64,000 nucleotides of DNA from Caryophanales bacterium (lineage in GTDB: Bacteria; Bacillota; Bacilli; Exiguobacteriales; Exiguobacteriaceae): NCBI GenBank assembly GCA_902362975.1, contig CABIYO010000004.1, positions 1 to 64,000 on the forward strand. The letters are read 5' to 3'. The notes beneath the pieces were generated by a model. The model was given only the letters and a program-made list of their open reading frames with translations, had not been told where the DNA came from and searched no databases. Position 1 is the stretch's first letter; each line of letters starts with the position of its first letter. Position numbers and translations under genes: made by a program. Positions 44,315 through 52,105 of the stretch are shown piece by piece.

Positions 44315-44331
44315 TATCATTATTAATGATA
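44315..44331 (+). promoter_or_regulatory. Perfect palindrome overlapping the monooxygenase ribosome site
   Basis: TATCATTATTAATGATA: eight perfect base pairs about one central base, ending at the AGGAG ribosome site. Likely operator for a local repressor, or a translation-control element. Confidence 0.5.
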
Positions 44332-44344
44332 GGAGTTGATCAGC

Positions 44345-45883
44345 GTGGACGAACAAGTAGATGTATTGATTGTCGGTGCCGGACCAACCGGCTTGACGCT
44401 CGGACTCACCTTAGCCAGATATGGCGTATCTTTTCAAATCATTGATCGTAAGACGACCCCGTCGGACAATTCACGAGCTATCGGGATTCAGCCGCGGACC
44501 ATCGAAGTGTTTTCTCGTTTAGATGTTGCGCAAGAAGTGCTAGAGCGTGCCCGAACAATTGAACGGGGGAATCTATATTTTTCGGGACAGTGGACAGCAA
44601 AGCTTGAGTTCTCCAAACTCGTGACCCCTTATCCGTTCGTGACGTTGTTACGTCAAAATGAAACCGAAGAGATTTTGGAACGTGCCCTACGAAAACATGG
44701 ACATGTTGTGAAGCGCGGTGAAACGTTGTCATCCATCACTCAATACCCATCCCGTACAATCGCATATTTGACCGCTACAGACGGGCGAAATCGTGCTGTT
44801 GAAGCGAAATACATTGCCGCCGCCGATGGAGCCAACAGTTCGGTTCGTCGGATGCTCGCCCTTCCGTTTAGTGGTAAATCGTTCAAAGAGGCTTGGGTGC
44901 TAGCCGATTTGAAGGCGGATTGGCCGATATCCCGGGAAGAAGTTCATATCTTTTTCTCGGATCGAGGAGTGCTCGAAGTCTTCCCGCTCACGGATGAAAC
45001 AATTCGCATCACGGGAAACTTGAGAACGGATGAATCATTCCAAGAGTCGGATCTTCAAGAATTGGTGGAGCAACGCAGTCATATGCCGGTCCATATTCAT
45101 GATGTGGAATGGTTCTCCTTATTCCGCGTGCATAATCGCATGGTCGATACGTTCATACACAATCGCATCATTCTCATGGGGGATGCGGCACATATTAACT
45201 CCCCGGTCGGAGGACAAGGGATGAACACCGGGATAGCGGATGCCTTCAACTTAGGTTGGAAACTGTGGTTACATCTCAAAACTGGCGCCCTCCATCACGT
45301 CGTGTCCACCTATCGAGACGAGCGAGAATACGTAGCCCGCAACGTGCTTCAGACGACGAATATCGCAACGGAGATGTTGCAGATGACCCTCCCGATGCTC
45401 TTGCCGTTCCAAGCAATCGGTGCCGATGTCTTCACTCGCGTCAATTTCGTCAACCAAAAGATCACCGAACGGATTTCTCAGCTCCATTTATCGTATCCGA
45501 ATGCGCTTCGGTTCCCGTTTCGTCGCGTTGCGGAAGGAAAGATTTTTCCGGAGACTGAGATTTTACGAACGGATGACGGGTTTCGGACAAAAATATCCAA
45601 AATCGCGGACGGACGGTTTCAAGTGCTCGTATTTGACGACGGGAAACGTGATTTGACGTCCATTTATGCCTATTTGAACAAGAACCAGCCGTTCATTCAA
45701 ACGATTACCTTATCTAAGACGAGTCGCCCGTTTTTCGATCAAGGAAACGAACTAGCCAAATCACTTTTTATGAAACGTGGCATATTGGTCATTCGTCCAG
45801 ACGGTTATTTGTTGCATAAGCAACATCACGTTCGCTTAAAGCCGTTACAGGACAAGTTGGCCGTCTGGCTGCCGTCCTCTTGA
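44345..45883 (+). CDS. FAD-dependent aromatic-type monooxygenase
   Basis: 512 aa. Class A flavoprotein hydroxylase fold: FAD motif DVLIVGAGPTGLTLGLTLARYG, the DG motif (AAADGANSSVRRML) and the GD motif (ILMGDAAHINSPVGGQGMNTGIADAFNLGWKL). A C-terminal thioredoxin-like domain (about 400-512) is typical of phenol/pentachlorophenol-hydroxylase relatives. The start is GTG with AGGAG nine bases upstream. No linked catabolic gene reveals the substrate; antibiotic or phenolic detoxification is possible. Confidence 0.87.
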   Translation: MDEQVDVLIVGAGPTGLTLGLTLARYGVSFQIIDRKTTPSDNSRAIGIQPRTIEVFSRLDVAQEVLERARTIERGNLYFSGQWTAKLEFSKLVTPYPFVTLLRQNETEEILERALRKHGHVVKRGETLSSITQYPSRTIAYLTATDGRNRAVEAKYIAAADGANSSVRRMLALPFSGKSFKEAWVLADLKADWPISREEVHIFFSDRGVLEVFPLTDETIRITGNLRTDESFQESDLQELVEQRSHMPVHIHDVEWFSLFRVHNRMVDTFIHNRIILMGDAAHINSPVGGQGMNTGIADAFNLGWKLWLHLKTGALHHVVSTYRDEREYVARNVLQTTNIATEMLQMTLPMLLPFQAIGADVFTRVNFVNQKITERISQLHLSYPNALRFPFRRVAEGKIFPETEILRTDDGFRTKISKIADGRFQVLVFDDGKRDLTSIYAYLNKNQPFIQTITLSKTSRPFFDQGNELAKSLFMKRGILVIRPDGYLLHKQHHVRLKPLQDKLAVWLPSS

Positions 45884-45893
45884 ACGTGTATAA

Positions 45894-45928
45894 ATGGAGA
45901 GCCTCACCGAATGGGTGAAGCTCTCCAT
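45894..45928. other. Strong intergenic hairpin without U-tract
   Basis: ATGGAGAGC pairs with GCTCTCCAT, plus inner TCACC/GGTGA stem, between convergent genes. Neither strand has a T-run after it, so it is not a standard terminator. Confidence 0.6.
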
Positions 45929-45935
45929 GTCATGA

Positions 45936-46184
45936 CTATTCAACGTTTACATATAGAATACCTGGTTTCGAGAGCGTCAAATCGTAAAACGCTTCAAACG
46001 CCTCGATATCTTCTAATTTTCGGAAATCGATTTGATCTGTTTCTTCATTCGGAATGGCCACGATGATACCTTCCTCTGTCGATTTGATCATGCCCGTTTG
46101 TCCGTTATGCATTCGAATATAAAGTACTTGCTGATTTTCTAGGAGTGAGATCGCCTCTCGTCTCGATTGAATCGGTTTTTTCAT
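45936..46184 (-). CDS. Hypothetical small protein
   Basis: Not recognised. 82 aa starting MKKPIQ, with GAGGGGAT upstream. Mostly beta structure: LLENQQVLYIRMHNGQTGMIKSTEEGIIVAIPNEETDQIDF, ending in an acidic helix. No transmembrane helix. Convergent with the monooxygenase. Confidence 0.6.
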   Translation of the reverse strand: MKKPIQSRREAISLLENQQVLYIRMHNGQTGMIKSTEEGIIVAIPNEETDQIDFRKLEDIEAFEAFYDLTLSKPGILYVNVE

Positions 46185-46278
46185 TTCATCCCCTCTTTCC
46201 ATTTCAGTATACCGTTCGCTCCATATTGCTTTCAACTCGCCACACCATTAAACTTGTGTAAAGAAGGGGTTGAAGGCA

Positions 46279-46566
46279 TTGGAAACATTATTGATCATCG
46301 TACTCGCCATTTTGTTTGTCATTTTGGTCTCGATTCGAACAATTCGCAACTTAAAGTGGGTTCGTTTCGGTGAAGCATTCGGGAAACAAGGTGAAGAACT
46401 TTTAGGTGATTATCATTATTTGACCGAGCAGGGCATCACCTGTCGTGTGGAACAAGGACTACCGACCGGCAAACTATTGAAGCCGCTAGCAAAAAACTTG
46501 GACGATCGCGTTGCACTATTCGTTCACCGAGATGATGCGGCAAAAGCAAGAGAACTTTTAAAATAA
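46279..46566 (+). CDS. Small membrane protein with DUF2007-like tail
   Basis: About 95 aa. One N-terminal helix (TLLIIVLAILFVILVSI) then a small domain (YLTEQGITCRVEQGL...VALFVHRDDAAKARELL) resembling DUF2007 putative signal-transducing proteins. The TTG at 46279 is nine bases after GGGG; an earlier TTG touches that site. Ends in a bidirectional terminator. Confidence 0.6.
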   Translation: METLLIIVLAILFVILVSIRTIRNLKWVRFGEAFGKQGEELLGDYHYLTEQGITCRVEQGLPTGKLLKPLAKNLDDRVALFVHRDDAAKARELLK

Positions 46567-46606
46567 GAAGAAGGCCGAATGATCGATTCGGCCTTCTTCT
46601 TATTTA
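46563..46606. terminator. Bidirectional terminator
   Basis: AATAAGAAGAAGGCCGAAT pairs with its full complement around a 5-nt loop, between convergent genes; overlaps the NERD gene's stop region. Confidence 0.9.
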
Positions 46607-47175
46607 TGTACTTGTCGCTCAGAACAATAATAGGCGATTTGTTTGACGAGCGGCTCTGTCAACGTCTTAAGGTTCGTTTTACTGATCACCTGATTCACTA
46701 GAGCAAATGAATCTCCACAATTCGCCTTAATTCGTTCTAACTTCAATCGTTCCGTTTCCGGAAAAATTAAAAACGAATAGACGGGAATTGCTTGATTACA
46801 CTCTTTTTTTAATCGTGACCGCACTTGTTTGGTCATCCGTTCTAACTCCGTCACAGGATGAGGATAAACCTGTTTCCATCCCATCGAGGTCTCGGTTCGA
46901 CATTCCCGGTTCGTCAAATGGACGGGGGCTGGAGTTCGATTTAATTGAATCAAGAATACGCCTTTAGGTCCGACAAGCACGTAATGAACGAGATCATCCC
47001 CTAATTTAACTTGCTCAATCATCATCCAATCAAATCGGCATGTTTGTCTGATGTTTTCGACGAGACAATCTGTATAGCAGGTTGGTGCTTTCATCACTTC
47101 TTCTTTCACACGAAACAGCTTTTTTGTCTGTTGTTTGACTGGTTGTTTCTCCGTGGCCGTTAACACTTGCAACAT
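46600..47175 (-). CDS. NERD-like nuclease-related protein
   Basis: 191 aa. VEEVKLGDDLVHYVLVGPKGVFLIQLNRT resembles the NERD fold (restriction-endonuclease-like); later ELERMTKQVRSRLKKE and a C-terminal YYCSERQ are less typical. The start ATG has GGTGGAG upstream. It follows gpsB after 19 nt, probably in one transcript with ypsA-gpsB. Assignment is by pattern only. Confidence 0.55.
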   Translation of the reverse strand: MLQVLTATEKQPVKQQTKKLFRVKEEVMKAPTCYTDCLVENIRQTCRFDWMMIEQVKLGDDLVHYVLVGPKGVFLIQLNRTPAPVHLTNRECRTETSMGWKQVYPHPVTELERMTKQVRSRLKKECNQAIPVYSFLIFPETERLKLERIKANCGDSFALVNQVISKTNLKTLTEPLVKQIAYYCSERQVHK

Positions 47176-47194
47176 GGACTCCACCCCCTATTCG

Positions 47195-47494
47195 TTATTC
47201 GCTTGGACCGACTTGCTTTCCAAAGACCGCTTTTTCGAGATTTGAAATTCGGCGTAACATGTCATAATTTGAGGCAACCGGCTGTGCTGGTTTAACCGGT
47301 TCCGATACAGGCGCAGATTCCCGTCGCAACGAGTCGTTTTCTTTTTGAAGACGCTCGATTTCTTTCGTCATTTTTTCATAATCGCGAATGACGACATCTA
47401 AAAATTGATCGACTTCTTCTTGTGAATAACCACGTAATGCGGTCTTGAATTCTTGTTTATAAATCGCTTCTGCTGTTAATTCCGTTTGCATCAT
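47195..47494 (-). CDS. gpsB: Cell-division regulator GpsB
   Basis: About 100 aa. DivIVA-like N-terminal domain (AEAIYKQEFKTALRGYSQEEVDQFLDVVIRDYE), coiled coil (IERLQKENDSLRRE), linker and a conserved C-terminal helix (NYDMLRRISNLEKAVFG). It shuttles PBP1 and coordinates elongation with division. GGGAG lies before tandem ATG codons. Three-nt overlap region with ypsA, as in Bacillus. Confidence 0.95.
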   Translation of the reverse strand: MMQTELTAEAIYKQEFKTALRGYSQEEVDQFLDVVIRDYEKMTKEIERLQKENDSLRRESAPVSEPVKPAQPVASNYDMLRRISNLEKAVFGKQVGPSE

Positions 47495-47495
47495 A

Positions 47496-48041
47496 TCACT
47501 CCCATTGTTGTTTCCATTGTTTTTCTTCTTCAATGACTCGTAAGTCTTCTTGTGTGATCAAGAAAACTTCCATGTTCGGCTTTCGCCGAGCCCCATCGAC
47601 TAGAAACCGGGGACTTCCTTCCGTTTCTTCGTCATACAAGGTGATCAACCCTTCTGCTTTATCTAAAAAGAATGCCGTTTTTGCGCGTAGTTGACTTGGG
47701 TCTTCGTATGGACGCTGCGTCAGCGATTCAAAAAAGTCTGCCTCGAGTTGCAGTTGCACAAATAGTTCTTGTTCGAATGGTTTATAGCGCTCGTCCATAT
47801 TTAAGAATGGAGGAAACACGGCAATTTTAATCGGATAGGTTTCTCTTAACTCTAACAATACTTGTCCAGCCCACAATTCACAACCATTCGTTCCACTTAA
47901 TATGAACCATTCAGCACCTAATTCGATGACTTCAAGTATCTTTTTCCGATAAGCTTCTTGAATGATTTCAACACCCGGATGATCCGCTTTGAAGATGCCG
48001 AGTTCATGAGGACGATATCCTGTGACGGCTACTACTTTCAT
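47496..48041 (-). CDS. ypsA: YpsA family SLOG-fold protein
   Basis: 181 aa. SLOG/DUF1273 pattern: VVAVTGYRPHELGIF near the start, ILSGTNGCELWAGQVLLELRE, then ISLYDEETEGSPRFLV-type segment. YpsA in Bacillus sits next to gpsB and affects division when overproduced; ADP-ribose-type ligands are suspected. ATG overlaps mrfB stop (ATGA). Confidence 0.9.
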   Translation of the reverse strand: MKVVAVTGYRPHELGIFKADHPGVEIIQEAYRKKILEVIELGAEWFILSGTNGCELWAGQVLLELRETYPIKIAVFPPFLNMDERYKPFEQELFVQLQLEADFFESLTQRPYEDPSQLRAKTAFFLDKAEGLITLYDEETEGSPRFLVDGARRKPNMEVFLITQEDLRVIEEEKQWKQQWE

Positions 48042-49201
48042 GTTCGCTTCCTTTCTAGGCGAGCACGGCGATGTTCTAACGCATCTTTCTCGCGTTGCAA
48101 CGTTTGACGTAACACCGTCCGCTTTTGATCAAGAATCTCTAACGCTCGCTCCGTGTACTCAATCGCTAAAGCCACGTCCTTTTGTTTATGCTCTGCATAT
48201 TTGGCGAGTTCGACGTACCCTTCAATCGTATGAAGCGACTCAAATAGCGGAATGGCCTCCTCAAATCGTCCAGCCCGTTTTAATAACATCGCTTGCCGCA
48301 TGATGGCACGCTTCGATGGACTCGGGAGTTGCTCAAACTCTCTCAGCGCTTGATCTTGTTCGCCAAGGTCATGTAGCCAGTGGGCACGTTCCTCCCCGAA
48401 ATCAGTTATCGGGGTCGTAACGAGTTGACTGAGACGCGTATACAAGGAGACGAGGCTTAAACAGTCCGCATGATGGTGCTCAAGGACCGGAAGCAATATT
48501 TCTGGATTCCGTTCTTTGACGTATTGAAAATAGTGCATCGGTGCCAAAAATCCAGGAAGGTCATCCGTTCGTTCATGACCAAAGTATGCTTCGACCGCTT
48601 TTAATGATACTGATTCTAGCCTCGGTTTTAACAATCGTCTTGCAGCGTGAAGTAAATCGACATGACCCACTGAAGGTAATTGTTTCACCCGTGATTTGAC
48701 GAACGTGTGTCTCGTCTTGATTTGAGGCCAATCAAATGACTTCCCGTTATAGGTGACGAATCGTACCTCATCTCCGATGTCTTGCAAGAAATGATAGTAA
48801 AAGGCGGTTTCAAACGCCGGATGAGGTAGCACGTATTGAATCATTTCAAGTTGTTCCGCACGAATCCGTGCAAACCCGATTAAAAAAATCGACGTTCCAG
48901 ACCCACGTAAACCGGTCGTCTCCGTATCCATGAACAGGACTTGGTCGGGGTCTAAGTCGACGGCGAAAAACGGATGCTCGGTTCGAGCCATCATCTGTCC
49001 TGCTTCTCCAAACTTGAAGTCGTGATACACCTCATCAAGGGGATATGTCTTCCGGATCCGGACGCACCATTCCCCTTCGAATGTCAAGATCTCTCCACCT
49101 TGTCCCATCCACTTTTGCTGTTCCACTTCATCAGGGGTCGCAACACTAGCTTTTGGGGCAGGTTCGTTCGTTTTGATTAATCTAGATAGTTTAGCTTTCA
49201 T
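48038..49201 (-). CDS. mrfB: MrfB (YprB) ribonuclease-H-like exonuclease
   Basis: 387 aa. DEDD exonuclease domain with FMDTETTGLRGSGTSIFLIG and VTYNGKSFDWPQIKTRH, DLLHAARRL, ADCLSLVSLYTRL, then a helical tetratricopeptide-like C-terminus. In Bacillus MrfA and MrfB repair mitomycin C adducts independently of UvrABC. ATG overlaps mrfA stop. Confidence 0.9.
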   Translation of the reverse strand: MKAKLSRLIKTNEPAPKASVATPDEVEQQKWMGQGGEILTFEGEWCVRIRKTYPLDEVYHDFKFGEAGQMMARTEHPFFAVDLDPDQVLFMDTETTGLRGSGTSIFLIGFARIRAEQLEMIQYVLPHPAFETAFYYHFLQDIGDEVRFVTYNGKSFDWPQIKTRHTFVKSRVKQLPSVGHVDLLHAARRLLKPRLESVSLKAVEAYFGHERTDDLPGFLAPMHYFQYVKERNPEILLPVLEHHHADCLSLVSLYTRLSQLVTTPITDFGEERAHWLHDLGEQDQALREFEQLPSPSKRAIMRQAMLLKRAGRFEEAIPLFESLHTIEGYVELAKYAEHKQKDVALAIEYTERALEILDQKRTVLRQTLQREKDALEHRRARLERKRT

Positions 49202-51447
49202 ATCGTTCCTTTCAATGCTTGCAACTGGCGAATGACTTGCTGCTTGAAGTCACCGTATCCAACCATGCCGACACAACGGGGACATCCGCTCTCACACGGA
49301 CAGTCGGATACCGTCCGCTCTGCTGCTTCAAGCACCATGTCTGCATCTTTATAGAGTGCCTCGCTGAGCCCGATTCCTCCAGGATAGCGGTCATACAGAT
49401 AGACGGTCGGCTTACTCGTATGTGTCGACTTCATCTGAATCGTTGTGAATAAATCGAGCGTATCACACATGAGATAGAGTGGTGCAAGCCGTCTCATCAA
49501 ATCACTGACCGCTTCAAGTTGATCTTCGAGGTCCGCCTCCGAGTAGGCGAATCGCTCATCTAACGTGAACCATGTCGCTGTCGTATGCAGCTCTCGCTCC
49601 GGTAGATGAATCGGGCCCGACCCGATGTTCTCATGCGTCCCAAATTTTATTTTCTTGAACAAAGTGGCCATCGCGATGACCGATACCTCACCAAACGTCT
49701 TCGCTCCATCTGTCTTATTCTCTTCAAGCACTTTCAGTTCAACGGCTAAATTCGCATCTGTGTAGTAGTCGACGTCCACTCGGCGAACATACGCTTTCTT
49801 CTCCTCAAAATCGAGTTTTTCGACCTGATATTGCTCGGCTCCATGCAAGTATATCGCTTCATCATGTAACAACGTCATGGCACTGAACGTGTCCATTTCA
49901 CCGATAACTTGATGTTTTGCCGTCTGATCAACGATGACGACATTTTCTTGATCACTCGTTCGAAGCGAGATGTCATGAGCCGGAAATGAATCCGTCATCC
50001 AATAATATCTATCAGCCCGTTCATGCAAGACGTGAGCATCCGTCAAAAACTCTAAAATATCTTCCGTATCGACCGTTCCGAATCGCTCTCCTTTTTGAAA
50101 AGGCAACTCGAATGCGGCGCATTTGATATGATCCACTAAAATAATCAAGTTATTCGGGTCAAGCCGGGCCGCTTCCGGTGAACGATCTAAAATCATGTCC
50201 GGCTGTTCGACGACGAGTTGGTCGAGTGATGACGAGGATGCGACAAATACAACGAGTGATTCTGAATGGCGCCGTCCGGCACGACCTGCCTGCTGCCATA
50301 ACGAAGCGACCGTTCCAGGATATCCATTTAAGACACACGCTTGAAGTTGACCGATATCGACACCGAGCTCTAACGCGTTTGTTGAGACGACCGCCTTGAT
50401 TTCCCCGTTCCGTAACCGCCGTTCGATTTCTCTACGTTCAGATGGAAGATAGCCGCCACGGTAACCAACAATAGACTTTGGTCCGAGCTCCCGACGTGTC
50501 AATTCTTGCAAATAGGTCAATAGCACCTCGACACGTACGCGCGACCGTGCAAATACAATCGTTTGAATGTTCGCTTCCACGAGCCTCGAGGCGATTCGTT
50601 TCGTCTCGAGCGTCGCGCTTCGACGAATTCCGAGTGCTTCGTTGACGACAGGGGGGTTGTAGAAGACAAGATGTTTCTTCCCTTGAGGTGCCCCGTTCCG
50701 ATCGATTAAAACGACTTCTTCTTCCGTCAATAGCTCGGCAAGTTCAAGCGGGTTTGCAATGGTCGCTGAGGTCATGATCCATTTCGGATGACTGCCATAA
50801 TAGGCACAGATTCGCTTCAAGCGTCGAAATACGTTCGCCACATGACTTCCAAACACGCCACGATACGTATGGAGTTCGTCGACGACGATATATTCTAAGT
50901 TCTCAAAAAGACGAATCCATTTCGTATGATGAGGTAAGATGCCGGAATGTAGCATATCCGGATTCGTGATGACGATATTCCCCGCATCGCGGACTTTTGT
51001 TCGTGCCGCAGGTGAGGTGTCGCCATCATACGTGAAGCATCGTAAATTCCCTTCAAGGGCTTCGACCATCTCCATCAAGTCACTGTTTTGATCTTGTGCG
51101 AGTGCTTTTGTCGGGTAAAGATAAAGCGCACGGGCTGTAGGTTTTTCAATCATCTTGGATAGAACCGGTAAGTTATAACACAGTGTTTTTCCTGATGCCG
51201 TAGGTGTTACGATGACCGTCGAATGGCCAGCCGCCGTTTGTTTCACAGCCTCGGCTTGATGCGTGTACAGCTGCTCGATTCCGCGATTCTTGAGCACATT
51301 CGCCAATTGTTCAGGCACTTGTTCTGGAATTGGGGCATATTGTGCCGGACGAGCGTCGACCGTGTGCCAATGACGTACGTGGTTTGAAAAACCAGGATCG
51401 TCTTTTAGTTGTTTGATCATTTCTTCGACAGAGCGAGATTTTCGCAT
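49198..51447 (-). CDS. mrfA: MrfA (YprA) superfamily 2 helicase
   Basis: About 749 aa. Walker A TPTASGKTL, DEAH-type box VVDELHTYRG, motif III TSATIANP, motif VI QQAGRAGRRH, and a C-terminal zinc-binding cluster CPCESGCPRC. It partners MrfB in DNA-adduct repair. Start at MRKSRS, with AAGGTGA three bases upstream; the first ATG of the frame lies in TAATG of the preceding gene. Confidence 0.92.
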   Translation of the reverse strand: MRKSRSVEEMIKQLKDDPGFSNHVRHWHTVDARPAQYAPIPEQVPEQLANVLKNRGIEQLYTHQAEAVKQTAAGHSTVIVTPTASGKTLCYNLPVLSKMIEKPTARALYLYPTKALAQDQNSDLMEMVEALEGNLRCFTYDGDTSPAARTKVRDAGNIVITNPDMLHSGILPHHTKWIRLFENLEYIVVDELHTYRGVFGSHVANVFRRLKRICAYYGSHPKWIMTSATIANPLELAELLTEEEVVLIDRNGAPQGKKHLVFYNPPVVNEALGIRRSATLETKRIASRLVEANIQTIVFARSRVRVEVLLTYLQELTRRELGPKSIVGYRGGYLPSERREIERRLRNGEIKAVVSTNALELGVDIGQLQACVLNGYPGTVASLWQQAGRAGRRHSESLVVFVASSSSLDQLVVEQPDMILDRSPEAARLDPNNLIILVDHIKCAAFELPFQKGERFGTVDTEDILEFLTDAHVLHERADRYYWMTDSFPAHDISLRTSDQENVVIVDQTAKHQVIGEMDTFSAMTLLHDEAIYLHGAEQYQVEKLDFEEKKAYVRRVDVDYYTDANLAVELKVLEENKTDGAKTFGEVSVIAMATLFKKIKFGTHENIGSGPIHLPERELHTTATWFTLDERFAYSEADLEDQLEAVSDLMRRLAPLYLMCDTLDLFTTIQMKSTHTSKPTVYLYDRYPGGIGLSEALYKDADMVLEAAERTVSDCPCESGCPRCVGMVGYGDFKQQVIRQLQALKGTI

Positions 51448-51464
51448 CCAGTCACCTTCTTTCA

Positions 51465-52025
51465 TTACGCATTCGAAGGTGCAAGATCCGCTACGACTTG
51501 TCGGATTTGATGAATCCGTTCATCTCGTACCACTCTCGATACGGCGGGCATCTGAAAGATGGCCATCTCGTTAAATGTAGCAGCGACATGCTCATTCTCT
51601 TCTTCTAGGCGGAGGAGCGCATCTGAAAACAGACGTTGCGTCGACCGTCCGAACAAGACGATGGTATGTAGTTTCGTACATTTTGAATGAACCGCTAAAA
51701 GATGTTTGACGTAGCGTTGCACCGTTTTATAATAATCTTCGTTTGTTGAGCTGAGTTGACGGTTGCCACGAAGAAGTTCCGGATAATAGGATTCTTCGCC
51801 CGTGAACATGGTCTCGACTCCGATTCGTTTCAAGTAAGCATGTCCGATCGCTTCGGCGACGGTTTGGTCCTGGATGAGACGCCCAAACGGTATTGACTCT
51901 TTTAAGAGCACATGTGATAGCTTTAACCCGAGATGTCCACCGAGAGGCACGCCGAAATCATCGTCTTGCAGTCGATCCATGACAAGTAATACTTTCATCT
52001 TGCGTTTTAAAGAGAGTTGAACCAT
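51465..52025 (-). CDS. Hypothetical protein heading the mrf operon
   Basis: Not recognised. 186 aa, no signal or membrane helix. Features: KVLLVMDRLQDDDFGVPLGGHLGLKLSHVLLKE, TIVLFGRSTQRLFSDALLRLEEENEHV and FQMPAVSRVVRDERI. The alpha/beta spacing hints at a nuclease or glycosylase-like (UDG-fold) protein, but no catalytic motif is clear. It is the promoter-proximal gene of mrfA-mrfB-ypsA-gpsB, with mrfA starting 17 nt after its stop, which suggests a repair role. Confidence 0.6.
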   Translation of the reverse strand: MVQLSLKRKMKVLLVMDRLQDDDFGVPLGGHLGLKLSHVLLKESIPFGRLIQDQTVAEAIGHAYLKRIGVETMFTGEESYYPELLRGNRQLSSTNEDYYKTVQRYVKHLLAVHSKCTKLHTIVLFGRSTQRLFSDALLRLEEENEHVAATFNEMAIFQMPAVSRVVRDERIHQIRQVVADLAPSNA

Positions 52026-52053
52026 GTGTCACCATCCTGTTCCCTTTCTTTTC

Positions 52054-52059
52054 ATTATA
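52054..52059 (-). promoter_or_regulatory. Extended -10 promoter of the mrf operon
   Basis: TGC-TATAAT on the minus strand, about 28 nt upstream of the start. The -35 position holds only CCCTGT, inside the ponA terminator stem. Confidence 0.5.
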
Positions 52060-52072
52060 GCAAAGTCAAACG

Positions 52073-52101
52073 AAAAACAGGGCGACATTGTGCGCCCTGC
52101 T
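52073..52101. terminator. Terminator of ponA
   Basis: CAGGGCG pairs with CGCCCTG around an 8-nt loop; TTTTTCG follows on the minus strand. Confidence 0.85.
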
Positions 52102-52105
52102 TTTC

